This document shows, one piece after another, positions 15,831-23,588 of a stretch of 64,000 nt of DNA. This DNA is from Pseudomonas synxantha (GTDB lineage: Bacteria > Pseudomonadota > Gammaproteobacteria > Pseudomonadales > Pseudomonadaceae): NCBI RefSeq assembly GCF_900105675.1, contig NZ_LT629786.1:2666001-2730000 (forward strand), in the 5' to 3' direction. The first letter of the stretch is position 1. Each line of letters starts with the position of its first letter. Both the position numbers and the translations under genes were made by a program. The notes below the pieces were generated by a model, which saw nothing but the letters and a program-made list of their open reading frames with translations, made no database searches and was not told the DNA's origin.

Positions 15831-16745
15831 ATGCCTGGCGTGCTCAAGCCCCACCGCTGGAAACTCTCGTTGCTGCTGGTCGCCGCCAATCTCGGGCTGA
15901 TCCTGCACTTGGCCTGTGGCGAATTGAAAAGCGTCAGTGAATGGGTGTGGCTGGATATTGTCGGCGAAGGCGGTTCCGCTCTGCTCGCTTTGGTGTGGCT
16001 GGGACTGGTGCTCAAAAGCCGCCCCGCAGGGCGCGTCACCAACTACTTGGCGCTGGGCCTGTCGTGCATCTTTTTCTCCTGGTGGATCGACAGCCTCGAC
16101 GAGTTTATCCGCCTGCCCGACAGCATCACCTGGGACCATTGGCTGGAGTCCGGGCCGATGCCGGTGGGCATGGTTCTGCTGACCATCGGCATCTACCACT
16201 GGCACCGCGAACAACTGGCGATCAGCGCGCAGATGGAAAAACGCGAGCGGCTGTTCCGTGAGCATCGGCTGTTCGACAAACTCACGCCGCTGGCCGGCGC
16301 CGATTACCTCAAGCGCCAGTTGGCTGACAGCCTGCAAGACAGCCGCGACCAGCAACAACCGCTGTCGCTGCTGGCCCTGGACCTGGACAACTTCGCTGCC
16401 ATCAACCAGGCCTACGGGCATGCCGAGGGCGACGCGGTACTACAAGCCCTCAGCCATTTGCTGCTGCTCAACCTGCGCCGCCAGGACCTGCTGTGCCGCC
16501 TGGCCGGCGACCGCTTTGTGGTGCTGCTGCCCAATACCGGTGAACGCCAGGCAAGGGAGCTGGCGCTGGAGTTGCAGCAGGCAGTGCTCGGCCTGGCCCA
16601 TAAGACCCGGCACCAAGGCGAACGCCTGCAATTGGCCGCGACTACCGCCGTGGTCATGGCCCTTGAAGAACCGCCCCAGGACTTGCTCAAGCGCCTGAAC
16701 CTGGCGTTGGCCAGGGCCAAGCAACCGCTTGCGAAAAGTGCCTGA
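15831..16745 (+). CDS. Membrane GGDEF-domain protein with degenerate signature
   Basis: A 304-residue protein. The first ~120 residues contain about four hydrophobic segments (LSLLLVAANLGLILHLA, GGSALLALVWLGLVL, LALGLSCIFFSWWI, MPVGMVLLTIGIY). A GGDEF domain follows (about residues 155-300; TPLAGADYLKRQL ... LLALDLDNFAAINQAYGH). The active-loop signature is AGDRF (about residues 226-230) instead of GG(D/E)EF, so diguanylate cyclase activity is doubtful and a binding or regulatory role is possible. AAGGAA precedes the ATG. It is followed after one base by the AraC-type gene. Confidence 0.88.
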   Translation: MPGVLKPHRWKLSLLLVAANLGLILHLACGELKSVSEWVWLDIVGEGGSALLALVWLGLVLKSRPAGRVTNYLALGLSCIFFSWWIDSLDEFIRLPDSITWDHWLESGPMPVGMVLLTIGIYHWHREQLAISAQMEKRERLFREHRLFDKLTPLAGADYLKRQLADSLQDSRDQQQPLSLLALDLDNFAAINQAYGHAEGDAVLQALSHLLLLNLRRQDLLCRLAGDRFVVLLPNTGERQARELALELQQAVLGLAHKTRHQGERLQLAATTAVVMALEEPPQDLLKRLNLALARAKQPLAKSA

Positions 16746-16746
16746 G

Positions 16747-17784
16747 ATGGCCGTGAAAACCAGCTGGTATGAAGCCGACAGCCGCTTCATCCCAGGGCAT
16801 TTCCAACCCGCCGCGCTGATCGACCTGGCCTTGTCCCGCGACATCGACAGCCATCGCCTGCTGCGCGGCACCGGCCTGTTTCACGAGGACATCCTGGCCG
16901 GCACCGCGCACCTGAGCCCGCAACAGTTCTTCGGCCTGATCGGCAACAGCCGCAAGTTATTGGACGCCGACGACAGCAGCTTCTTGTTTGGCCAACGTCT
17001 GCTGCCGGGCTATTACGGCGCCGCCAGCCACGCCCTTGGCCATGCGCAGAACCTGCACCAGGCCCTGGAGATCCTGATTCAGCAACAGGTGCTGCTCAGC
17101 CCGTTGGCCACCCTGCAATTGGAGCTGGATGAGCATCGCGCCTACCTGTACTGGCTGGACAGTTGCGGCGCCGGCGAGCACTGGCGTTTCCTGCTGGAAG
17201 CCTGCATGACCTCGCTGGTTGCCATGAGCCAATGGCTGAGCGGCGAGCGCCTGCCATGGGCATGCAGTTTCAGCCATGCCGAGCCGCGCTATATCGAGCA
17301 GTACTGGGTGCACCTGGGCGAAGACACGCGCTTCGAACGCCCGCTGGACATGATGAGCATCCCGCGTGAATACCTCACCCGCCCCTGGCCTGGCGCCTCG
17401 GTCACGGCCGGTCAGGTTGCGCGTCGGCAGGCCCGCGAGCAGATCGAACAGCTGGGTTTTGCCGGCAGTTTTCTCGACTGTCTCTACGACTACCTGCGCG
17501 ACCAGGTACGCCAGCCGCCCAGCCTGGAACAGGCGGCCCTGGCCTTCGCCATGAGCCCGGCGACCCTCAAGCGCAAGTTGAACAAGCACGACACCGGTTT
17601 TCAACAGCAGGTGGACCGGGTACGCAAGCAGGTAGCGTTGCACCTGTATCAGCTCAAGGGCTACAGCAACGATGAAGTGGCGGCGTACCTGAACTTCAAC
17701 GATGCGGCGAACTTCCGGCGTTCATTCAAGCGCTGGACCGGCAGCACCCCGAACCTGATCCGCCAGCTGTTCAACAGCCGCTAG
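16747..17784 (+). CDS. AraC-family transcriptional regulator (Arabinose_bd-like N-terminus)
   Basis: A 345-residue regulator of the AraC subfamily exemplified by OruR/VirF-like proteins. The N-terminal sensor (residues 1-~215) includes FFGLIGNSRKLL and YYGAASHALGHAQNL. The C-terminal double helix-turn-helix has LEQAALAFAMSPATLKRKL and DEVAAYLNFNDAANFRRSFK. The ATG at 16747 is one base after the GGDEF gene stop; a TTG at 16729 would add six residues. Close spacing suggests co-transcription with the GGDEF gene. Its 3' end overlaps the convergent LysR gene by 14 bp. Target genes are unknown. Confidence 0.9.
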   Translation: MAVKTSWYEADSRFIPGHFQPAALIDLALSRDIDSHRLLRGTGLFHEDILAGTAHLSPQQFFGLIGNSRKLLDADDSSFLFGQRLLPGYYGAASHALGHAQNLHQALEILIQQQVLLSPLATLQLELDEHRAYLYWLDSCGAGEHWRFLLEACMTSLVAMSQWLSGERLPWACSFSHAEPRYIEQYWVHLGEDTRFERPLDMMSIPREYLTRPWPGASVTAGQVARRQAREQIEQLGFAGSFLDCLYDYLRDQVRQPPSLEQAALAFAMSPATLKRKLNKHDTGFQQQVDRVRKQVALHLYQLKGYSNDEVAAYLNFNDAANFRRSFKRWTGSTPNLIRQLFNSR

Positions 17785-18652
17785 CCAGGCGCTCGCGTAA
17801 AAACTCCACCAGCGCCTGCACCGGCCGTGAGCTTTGCCGGTGCTGGGGATACACCGCCGACAGGGTCAGGGCTTCGGGGGCGAAGTCGTCCAGCAGTGTC
17901 ACCAGGCGCCCGTCTTTCAACGCATCCGCGACAATAAAGGTCGGCAGGTAGGTCACCCCCAGCCCGGCAATGGCGGTATCACGCAACAACTCGCCGTTAT
18001 TCACGCGCATACGCCCACTGACATTCAACCCCTGCAACTTGCCTTTGAAGCGCCATTGCACCTGGCGACCATGGCCGTAGGGCAGGCAGTCGTGCGCGGT
18101 CAAGTCCTCGGGTTTCAATGGCGTCCCGCGCAGCGCCAGGTAATCAGGGCTGGCGCAGTACACCCGCTGCACGCTGGCGATACGGCGGGCGATCAGGGTG
18201 GAATCTTCCAGGGTGCCGATGCGCAGCACCAGGTCGTAGCCCTCGCCGATCAAGTCTACCGGGCGGTCGCTCAGGTCGACTTCCACCGACACCTGCGGAT
18301 GACGTTGCAGGAACAACGGCAGCAGGCAGCCCAGGTGAGCCATGGCGAATGACAACGGCGCGCTGAGGCGGATAGTGCCACGCGGTTCGCTGTTCTGGCC
18401 GGCGATGCCCTGCTCCACTTGCTCGACTTCACCGAGCAGGCGCAGGGCGGATTCGTAGTAGCTCTGGCCCAGTGGCGTGACATCCAGGCGCCGCGTAGAA
18501 CGATTGAGCAGGCGCACACCAAGGCGCTCTTCCAGCTGGATCAGGCGACGACTGACGAATTGCTTGGACAGGCCCAGTTGCTCGGCGGCGGCGGTGAAAC
18601 TGCCGGACTCCATGACCTGGCAGAACAGGCGCATGTCTTCGAAGGGGTTCAT
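17771..18652 (-). CDS. LysR-family transcriptional regulator
   Basis: A 293-residue LysR regulator. The winged helix (MRLFCQVMESGSFTAAAEQL, SKQFVSRRLIQLEERLGVRL, STRRLDVTPLG) is of the subgroup that begins by controlling neighbouring oxidoreductases, with an effector domain from residue 90. I placed the start at the ATG at 18652, where the family N-terminus (MNPFEDM) begins, rather than at a start 19 codons upstream. Its 3' end overlaps the AraC gene. No obvious divergent target gene is present because a REPIN lies upstream. Confidence 0.92.
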   Translation of the reverse strand: MNPFEDMRLFCQVMESGSFTAAAEQLGLSKQFVSRRLIQLEERLGVRLLNRSTRRLDVTPLGQSYYESALRLLGEVEQVEQGIAGQNSEPRGTIRLSAPLSFAMAHLGCLLPLFLQRHPQVSVEVDLSDRPVDLIGEGYDLVLRIGTLEDSTLIARRIASVQRVYCASPDYLALRGTPLKPEDLTAHDCLPYGHGRQVQWRFKGKLQGLNVSGRMRVNNGELLRDTAIAGLGVTYLPTFIVADALKDGRLVTLLDDFAPEALTLSAVYPQHRQSSRPVQALVEFLRERLASGC

Positions 18653-18715
18653 TGTCGCTTCTCGGTGGACGATGGACTGATTTATAACGGGTTCAGAGGC
18701 ACACCACAAACCTAA

Positions 18716-18804
18716 TGTGGGAGGGGGCTTGCTCCCGATGGCGGTGCTTCAGTCAAAAATGCTGTGACTGACACACCGCCATCGGGAGCAAGCCCCCTCC
18801 CACA
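18716..18804. repeat. REPIN-like inverted repeat
   Basis: An 89-bp palindrome, TGTGGGAGGGGGCTTGCTCC to the complement ending CCCACA, between the LysR gene and the end of the YcaC-like gene. It may serve as a transcript end for the operon that stops at 18833. Confidence 0.83.
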
Positions 18805-18832
18805 GGGGATTACCTACATCTGGCAGATCTGC

Positions 18833-19450
18833 TTATTTGGCGGTGAACGCCGAGTAGCTGTTCATCAGGTTGCGGTAGTTGGGGATGCGCGGCGACAGCA
18901 GGTTGGCCAGGCCTTCCATGTCGTTGCGCCAGTCAACCTGCAGCTCGCAGGCCACGGAGAACCAGTTGACCAACTGTGCGCCGGCGGCAGTCATACGTGC
19001 CCAGGCGGCCTGTTGCACGGTTTCATTGAAGGTGCCGGAGGCGTCGGTGACCACGAAAACCTCGAAGCCTTCGTCGAGAGCGCACAGGGTCGGGAAGGCT
19101 ACGCACACATCCGTGACCACGCCGGCAATGATGATCTGCTTACGACCGGTCGCCTTGACGGCCTTGACGAAATCTTCGTTGTCCCAGGCATTGATCTGAC
19201 CGGGGCGGGCGATGTACGGCGCATCCGGAAACAGTGCCTTGAGCTCTGGCACCAGTGGACCGTTAGGACCGCCTTCAAAACTGGTGGTCAGGATGGTCGG
19301 CAGGTTGAAGAACTTCGCCACGTCGGCCAGGGCCAGCACGTTGTTCTTGAATTCGTTGGGGGAGAAATCCTGCACCAGCGAGATCAGGCCAGTCTGGTGA
19401 TCGACCAGCAGGACAACCGCGTCATCTTTGTTCAAGCGCTTATAAGTCAT
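18833..19450 (-). CDS. YcaC-like cysteine hydrolase (isochorismatase superfamily)
   Basis: A 205-residue isochorismatase-fold hydrolase closely resembling YcaC (IARPGQINAWDNEDFVKAVK, DASGTFNE, DWRNDMEGLA). The catalytic aspartate is Asp17 in LLVDHQTG and the nucleophile is Cys116 in GVVTDVCVAF. YcaC-type proteins form multimers and lack a firmly known substrate. The gene lies 24 bp after the amidohydrolase gene, so the two are probably co-transcribed with the ABM protein at 21310. Confidence 0.92.
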   Translation of the reverse strand: MTYKRLNKDDAVVLLVDHQTGLISLVQDFSPNEFKNNVLALADVAKFFNLPTILTTSFEGGPNGPLVPELKALFPDAPYIARPGQINAWDNEDFVKAVKATGRKQIIIAGVVTDVCVAFPTLCALDEGFEVFVVTDASGTFNETVQQAAWARMTAAGAQLVNWFSVACELQVDWRNDMEGLANLLSPRIPNYRNLMNSYSAFTAK

Positions 19451-19474
19451 GGGGTAACTCCTTTGGTTTCTGGA

Positions 19475-21313
19475 TTAAAAGGCAAAGCATGAACAGCCAA
19501 ACGCACCCCAGAACCCCTGGAAATCGCTGACTGGCACGCTGGAAAGACGGGCTTTTTCATGGCTGTGGGCATGCACGCCGCACGGGCCGCTGCACTGGTG
19601 GACCTGGGCCTGCAAGGGCGAGGTCGGACGCCAGTGCCCTGGTACCTTGACCACCGGCGACCAGTCCGGCAGCACCGGCACGCGTGGTGGGGCGAAATCT
19701 TCGAAGTCACCCGCGCCGTAGACCACCTTGCCGCCGACCACGGTCAGCACCGATTCGATCCACTTGATGGCTTCCTCGTCGACACTGAAGAAGTCCGCCG
19801 ACAACGCGGCCACATCCGCCAACTGGCCGACCTTGATCTGGCCTTTCTTGCCCTGCTCGGACGAGAACCAGGCGCTGCCGTGGGTAAACAACTCCAACGC
19901 GGTGAGGCGTGGCAGACCCTCGGCGTGCAGCTCCAGGCCACCGACGGTGCGGCCGCTGACCATCCAGTACAGCGAGGTCCACGGGTTATAACTGGAGACC
20001 CGCGTGGCATCGGTGCCCGCCCCTACCGGCACGCCTTCGGCGAGCATGCGCTTGATCGGCGGCGTGGCTTCGGCGGCCTTGGCACCGTAGCGCTCAACAA
20101 AGTATTCACCCTGGAACGCCATGCGGTCCTGGATCGCAATGCCGCCGCCGAGGGCGCGCACGCGCTCAATGTTCTTCGGGGTAATGGTTTCAGCATGGTC
20201 GAAAAACCATGGCAAGCCATTGAAGGGAATGTCGCGGTTAACCTTCTCGAACACATCGAGCATGCGTGAGATGGATTCGTCATAGGTGGCATGCAGGCGG
20301 AACGGCCAGCGCTGTTCCACCAGGTGGCGTACCACTGGCTCCAGCTCCTGTTCCATGGTCAGCGGCAGGTCCGGGCGCGGTTCGAGGAAGTCTTCGAAAT
20401 CCGCCGCCGAAAACACCAGCATTTCGCCAGCGCCGTTGTGACGCAGATAGTCATCGCCCTGATGCAGGGTGACGCTGCCGGTCCAGTTCTTGAAGTCGCT
20501 GAGTTCTTCCTTGGGCTTCTGGGTGAACAGGTTGTAGGCGATGCGCACCGTCAACTGTTGGTCCTTGGCCAACTGTTCGATCACCGCATAGTCATCGGGA
20601 TAGTTCTGGAAGCCGCCGCCGGCATCGATGGCGCTGGTCAGGCCCAGACGATTGAGTTCGCGCATGAACTGGCGGGTGGAGTTGACCTGGTATTCCAAGG
20701 GCAATTTCGGACCCTTGGCCAAGGTCGAATACAGGATCATCGCGTTAGGTCGTGCCACCAGCATGCCGGTGGGGTTGCCGTGGCTGTCGCGCACGATCTC
20801 GCCGCCCGGCGGGTTGGGCGTGTCCTTGGTGTAGCCGGCCACCCGCAACGCCGCACGGTTGAGCAAGGCGCGGTCGTACAGGTGCAGCACAAACACCGGG
20901 GTGTCCGGCGCGGCCTGGTTGAGTTCTTCGAGGGTGGGCATGCGTTTTTCGGCGAACTGGAATTCGTTCCAGCCGCCGACCACGCGCACCCATTGCGGCG
21001 TAGGAGTACGGTCGGCCTGGTCCTTGAGCATGCGCAAGGCATCGGCCAGGGACGGCACGCCTTCCCAGCGCAGTTCGAGGTTGTAGTTCAGCCCGCCACG
21101 GATCAGGTGCAGGTGCGAGTCATTGAGCCCGGGGATCACCGTGCGGCCCTTGAGGTCGATGACCTGGGTGCCGCTGCCGCGCAGGGCCATGGCTTCACCG
21201 TCGGTACCCACGGCGACAAAGCGCCCCTCACGAATGGCGACGGCGGTGGCGCGTGGGTTTTCCCGGTCCACGGTGTGGAACTGGCCATTGAACAGAATCA
21301 GATCGGCGTTCAT
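19475..21313 (-). CDS. Amidohydrolase family protein (YtcJ-like)
   Basis: A 612-residue metal-dependent hydrolase of the Amidohydro_3 (YtcJ) family. The N-terminal beta-sandwich (MNADLILFNGQFHTVDREN, GRFVAVG, VIDLKGRTVIPGLNDSHLHL) contains the HxH metal motif within NDSHLHL. Later metal or catalytic residues are in LHATYDES, FFDHAE and GAGTDATRVSSYNPW. AAAGGAAA precedes the ATG at 21313. This start overlaps the ABM-protein stop by 4 bp. Physiological substrate unknown. Confidence 0.92.
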   Translation of the reverse strand: MNADLILFNGQFHTVDRENPRATAVAIREGRFVAVGTDGEAMALRGSGTQVIDLKGRTVIPGLNDSHLHLIRGGLNYNLELRWEGVPSLADALRMLKDQADRTPTPQWVRVVGGWNEFQFAEKRMPTLEELNQAAPDTPVFVLHLYDRALLNRAALRVAGYTKDTPNPPGGEIVRDSHGNPTGMLVARPNAMILYSTLAKGPKLPLEYQVNSTRQFMRELNRLGLTSAIDAGGGFQNYPDDYAVIEQLAKDQQLTVRIAYNLFTQKPKEELSDFKNWTGSVTLHQGDDYLRHNGAGEMLVFSAADFEDFLEPRPDLPLTMEQELEPVVRHLVEQRWPFRLHATYDESISRMLDVFEKVNRDIPFNGLPWFFDHAETITPKNIERVRALGGGIAIQDRMAFQGEYFVERYGAKAAEATPPIKRMLAEGVPVGAGTDATRVSSYNPWTSLYWMVSGRTVGGLELHAEGLPRLTALELFTHGSAWFSSEQGKKGQIKVGQLADVAALSADFFSVDEEAIKWIESVLTVVGGKVVYGAGDFEDFAPPRVPVLPDWSPVVKVPGHWRPTSPLQAQVHQCSGPCGVHAHSHEKARLSSVPVSDFQGFWGAFGCSCFAF

Positions 21314-21900
21314 AGGGTTTCCTTTACAGAAGGTTGAAGCCAGGGAGCGAACAAGCGGGTGGCCGCCGGCATCAGCAGGTAGACCACCAACAGCACAATG
21401 GTCAGGGTGATCAGGAAGGTGGAGACCACATAGTTGGACAGCAACGGGTGCAGGCGCAGGATCGGCCCCCAGATAAACGGCAGGAGCAAGGTTTGCGGCA
21501 AAATCACGCACAGGCTGACCACTGCCTGTTTCCAGCGCGGCGGCTGGACAGCGCCCTCGGCCTGGGTCGCGAACCAGAACTCATTGACGGCGCCGATTTC
21601 AGTCTGGTCGCCGTCCGCCAGCATCGGCGCGGCTTCGTCGATCAGGGCCTGGCGTTGGGGGGAATCGAGCCACAGCTCCAGGGCATCGGTGGAGCGATAG
21701 CGCAGCACACAGGTGAACAGCGCCATACCGTTCTGCCGGCTGCGCACCACATCGACGCCAAGATGGCCGGGGCGTTCGCCAGCGATGCGCACGATACGGC
21801 GCAGCCAGGCTTCGTATTCGGTTTCGCATCCGGGCTTGACCCGGTGCTTGACCACCAGCGTGACGACTTCGTCAGGGCTGGTCTTGGGTGTTGGGTCCAT
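21310..21900 (-). CDS. ABM-domain (antibiotic biosynthesis monooxygenase-like) membrane protein
   Basis: A 196-residue protein of the COG3224 type. An N-terminal ABM ferredoxin-like domain (residues 10-105; VTLVVKHRVKPGCETEYEAW, RPGHLGVDVVR) is followed by two membrane helices (about residues 128-148 and 158-182, SNYVVSTFLITLTIVLLVVYLL). The ATG at 21900 begins the recognisable domain. ABM-domain proteins include small-molecule oxygenases and heme-degrading enzymes, but members with these membrane helices are uncharacterised. First gene of a three-gene operon with the amidohydrolase and YcaC-like genes. Confidence 0.88.
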   Translation of the reverse strand: MDPTPKTSPDEVVTLVVKHRVKPGCETEYEAWLRRIVRIAGERPGHLGVDVVRSRQNGMALFTCVLRYRSTDALELWLDSPQRQALIDEAAPMLADGDQTEIGAVNEFWFATQAEGAVQPPRWKQAVVSLCVILPQTLLLPFIWGPILRLHPLLSNYVVSTFLITLTIVLLVVYLLMPAATRLFAPWLQPSVKETL

Positions 21901-22018
21901 GGTTGGGTGACTCCCCCGCAGGATTGAGCGATGGGAGGAGTTTGCCGGGGCCAGGGGTGTGCGGAATTGGATGTATGTGCTGTTTGGGTTTCTTGGAGAA
22001 CGGGGATGTGGACGGAAG

Positions 22019-22927
22019 TCAGTGTGCCACCGACATATGCTCCGCAATCCGCCCTCGTAACCAGCGTTCCGCCGGGTCATTGTCATGCACCCCGCTCCAC
22101 ACCATCGACAGCTCCGCTGCGTCAATCGCAAACGGCGGGTCTTCGGCGCGCAAGCGGGTGCCCTCGGTCAAAGCGCAGGCCGCGTAATCCGGCACGGTGG
22201 CGATAATCTGCGTGCCCGCCAGCAGTGCGCGCAACCCGCTGAACTGCGGTACAGCCAGCACCACACGGCGCGAGCGGCCGATGCGTGCCAGGTCGAGGTC
22301 GATATTGCCGCTCAAGTCCCCTGAAAACGACACCATCGCATGGGGCCTGGTGCAGTAGTCATCCAGGGTCAACGGCGCCACGCCGTCATCGCCGCGCAGT
22401 ACCTTGCAGGGGATGTCCCGCAGTTTCTTGCGCTTGGCATTGGCCGGCAGTTCGGTGGTGTAGCTGACGCCCACCGAGATTTCACCGCTGGCCAGCAGTG
22501 CCGACATCAACAGGTAATTGGCCCGGCGCACCACCACAATGATACCCGGTGCCTCTTCGCGCAGTTGGCTGAGCAACGCCGGAAACAGCCCGAACTCGGC
22601 GTCATCGGACAGGCCGATGCGAAACACCGCGCTGCTGCTGGAAGGGTCGAAGTCCTTGGCGCGGCTGACGGCGCCCGAGATGATGTCCATGGCCGGTTGC
22701 AGCTCCTTGAGTATCGCCACCGCACGGGGCGTGGGCTCCATGCCGCGGCCGTTGCGCAGCAGCAGTGGGTCGTCGAACAAGTCGCGCAAACGGCCCAATG
22801 CGGCGCTCACCGCCGGTTGGCCCATAAAGAGTTTTTCGGCGACCCGGGTCAGGTTTTTTTCAAACATCAAGGCTTCGAAAATCACCAGCAGGTTCATGTC
22901 GACGCGGCGCAGGTCGTTGCGGTTCAT
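22019..22927 (-). CDS. LysR-family transcriptional regulator
   Basis: A 302-residue LysR regulator of the NodD/LeuO-like branch (DLRRVDMNLLVIFEALM, NLTRVAEKLFMGQPAVSAALGRLRDLFDDPL). The ATG at 22927 is preferred to a TTG four codons upstream. It lies immediately upstream of, and on the same strand as, the ABM-amidohydrolase-YcaC operon with a 118-bp gap, so it may control that operon. Effector domain covers residues 95-300. Confidence 0.92.
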   Translation of the reverse strand: MNRNDLRRVDMNLLVIFEALMFEKNLTRVAEKLFMGQPAVSAALGRLRDLFDDPLLLRNGRGMEPTPRAVAILKELQPAMDIISGAVSRAKDFDPSSSSAVFRIGLSDDAEFGLFPALLSQLREEAPGIIVVVRRANYLLMSALLASGEISVGVSYTTELPANAKRKKLRDIPCKVLRGDDGVAPLTLDDYCTRPHAMVSFSGDLSGNIDLDLARIGRSRRVVLAVPQFSGLRALLAGTQIIATVPDYAACALTEGTRLRAEDPPFAIDAAELSMVWSGVHDNDPAERWLRGRIAEHMSVAH

Positions 22928-23131
22928 GGCGGTATCCAAACGTTTTCCAGACGGTCAGGGAAGCATATTCGCAATACCCGCGATTGCATGCCTGTGCTGT
23001 CTTTTCTACGCCTGCAACTGGCGAAATTAACAACGATTAACTCGTCAGGCCGGTGCTCCTGCACCAAGAATGCAGGCGTCTACACTGCACTCATCCACCG
23101 GGAACGCTCCCATCGACTACGGATATCTGTC

Positions 23132-23530
23132 ATGGCCCGACTCGAGCAATACGCCCCACGTTTGTCCGCCACCGGCGGCCTGTGCCCCCGGCGCGAACGA
23201 ATAGCCAAGCAACTGATCCTCGCCAACCTCGGCGAAAGCCTGGCTATCGCCGACCTGGCCCAGGCCTGCGCCTTGTCGCGCAGCCACTTTTCCCGCGCAT
23301 TCAAATGCACCACCGGGCTATCGCCCCAGGAATGGATCCGCCAGCAACGCATCCAGCGTGCCAAGGAGTTGATCACCGGTTCGTCCTTGAGCCTCACGCA
23401 AATCAGCCTGGAATGTGGTTTCTGCGACCAGGCGCACTTCTGCCACATGTTCACGCGCAGCGAAGGCGTGAACCCGATGACCTGGCGAAACCACCAGTCG
23501 CGCCACAAGCCTTTGGTGATCGCCGCCTAG
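23132..23530 (+). CDS. Small AraC-type HTH regulator (DNA-binding domain only)
   Basis: A 132-residue protein that consists of little more than the AraC double helix-turn-helix: LAIADLAQACALSRSHFSRA and LTQISLECGFCDQAHFCHMF. It lacks a sensor domain. I chose the ATG at 23132 because nothing recognisable lies upstream. It is divergent from the LysR gene (204-bp gap) and 58 bp upstream of a large winged-helix ATPase gene. Stand-alone HTH proteins like this are common in Pseudomonas. Confidence 0.87.
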   Translation: MARLEQYAPRLSATGGLCPRRERIAKQLILANLGESLAIADLAQACALSRSHFSRAFKCTTGLSPQEWIRQQRIQRAKELITGSSLSLTQISLECGFCDQAHFCHMFTRSEGVNPMTWRNHQSRHKPLVIAA

Positions 23531-23588
23531 TGGTCTTCACGCACCTGGAATATGCTGGCCCATCTTCGACTCCGGAACCTGGGCAGCC

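Noticed and set aside
16729..16747. TTG start for the AraC-type gene, overlapping the GGDEF gene
   Set aside because: The ATG at 16747 is closer to the family N-terminus and needs no unusual start codon.
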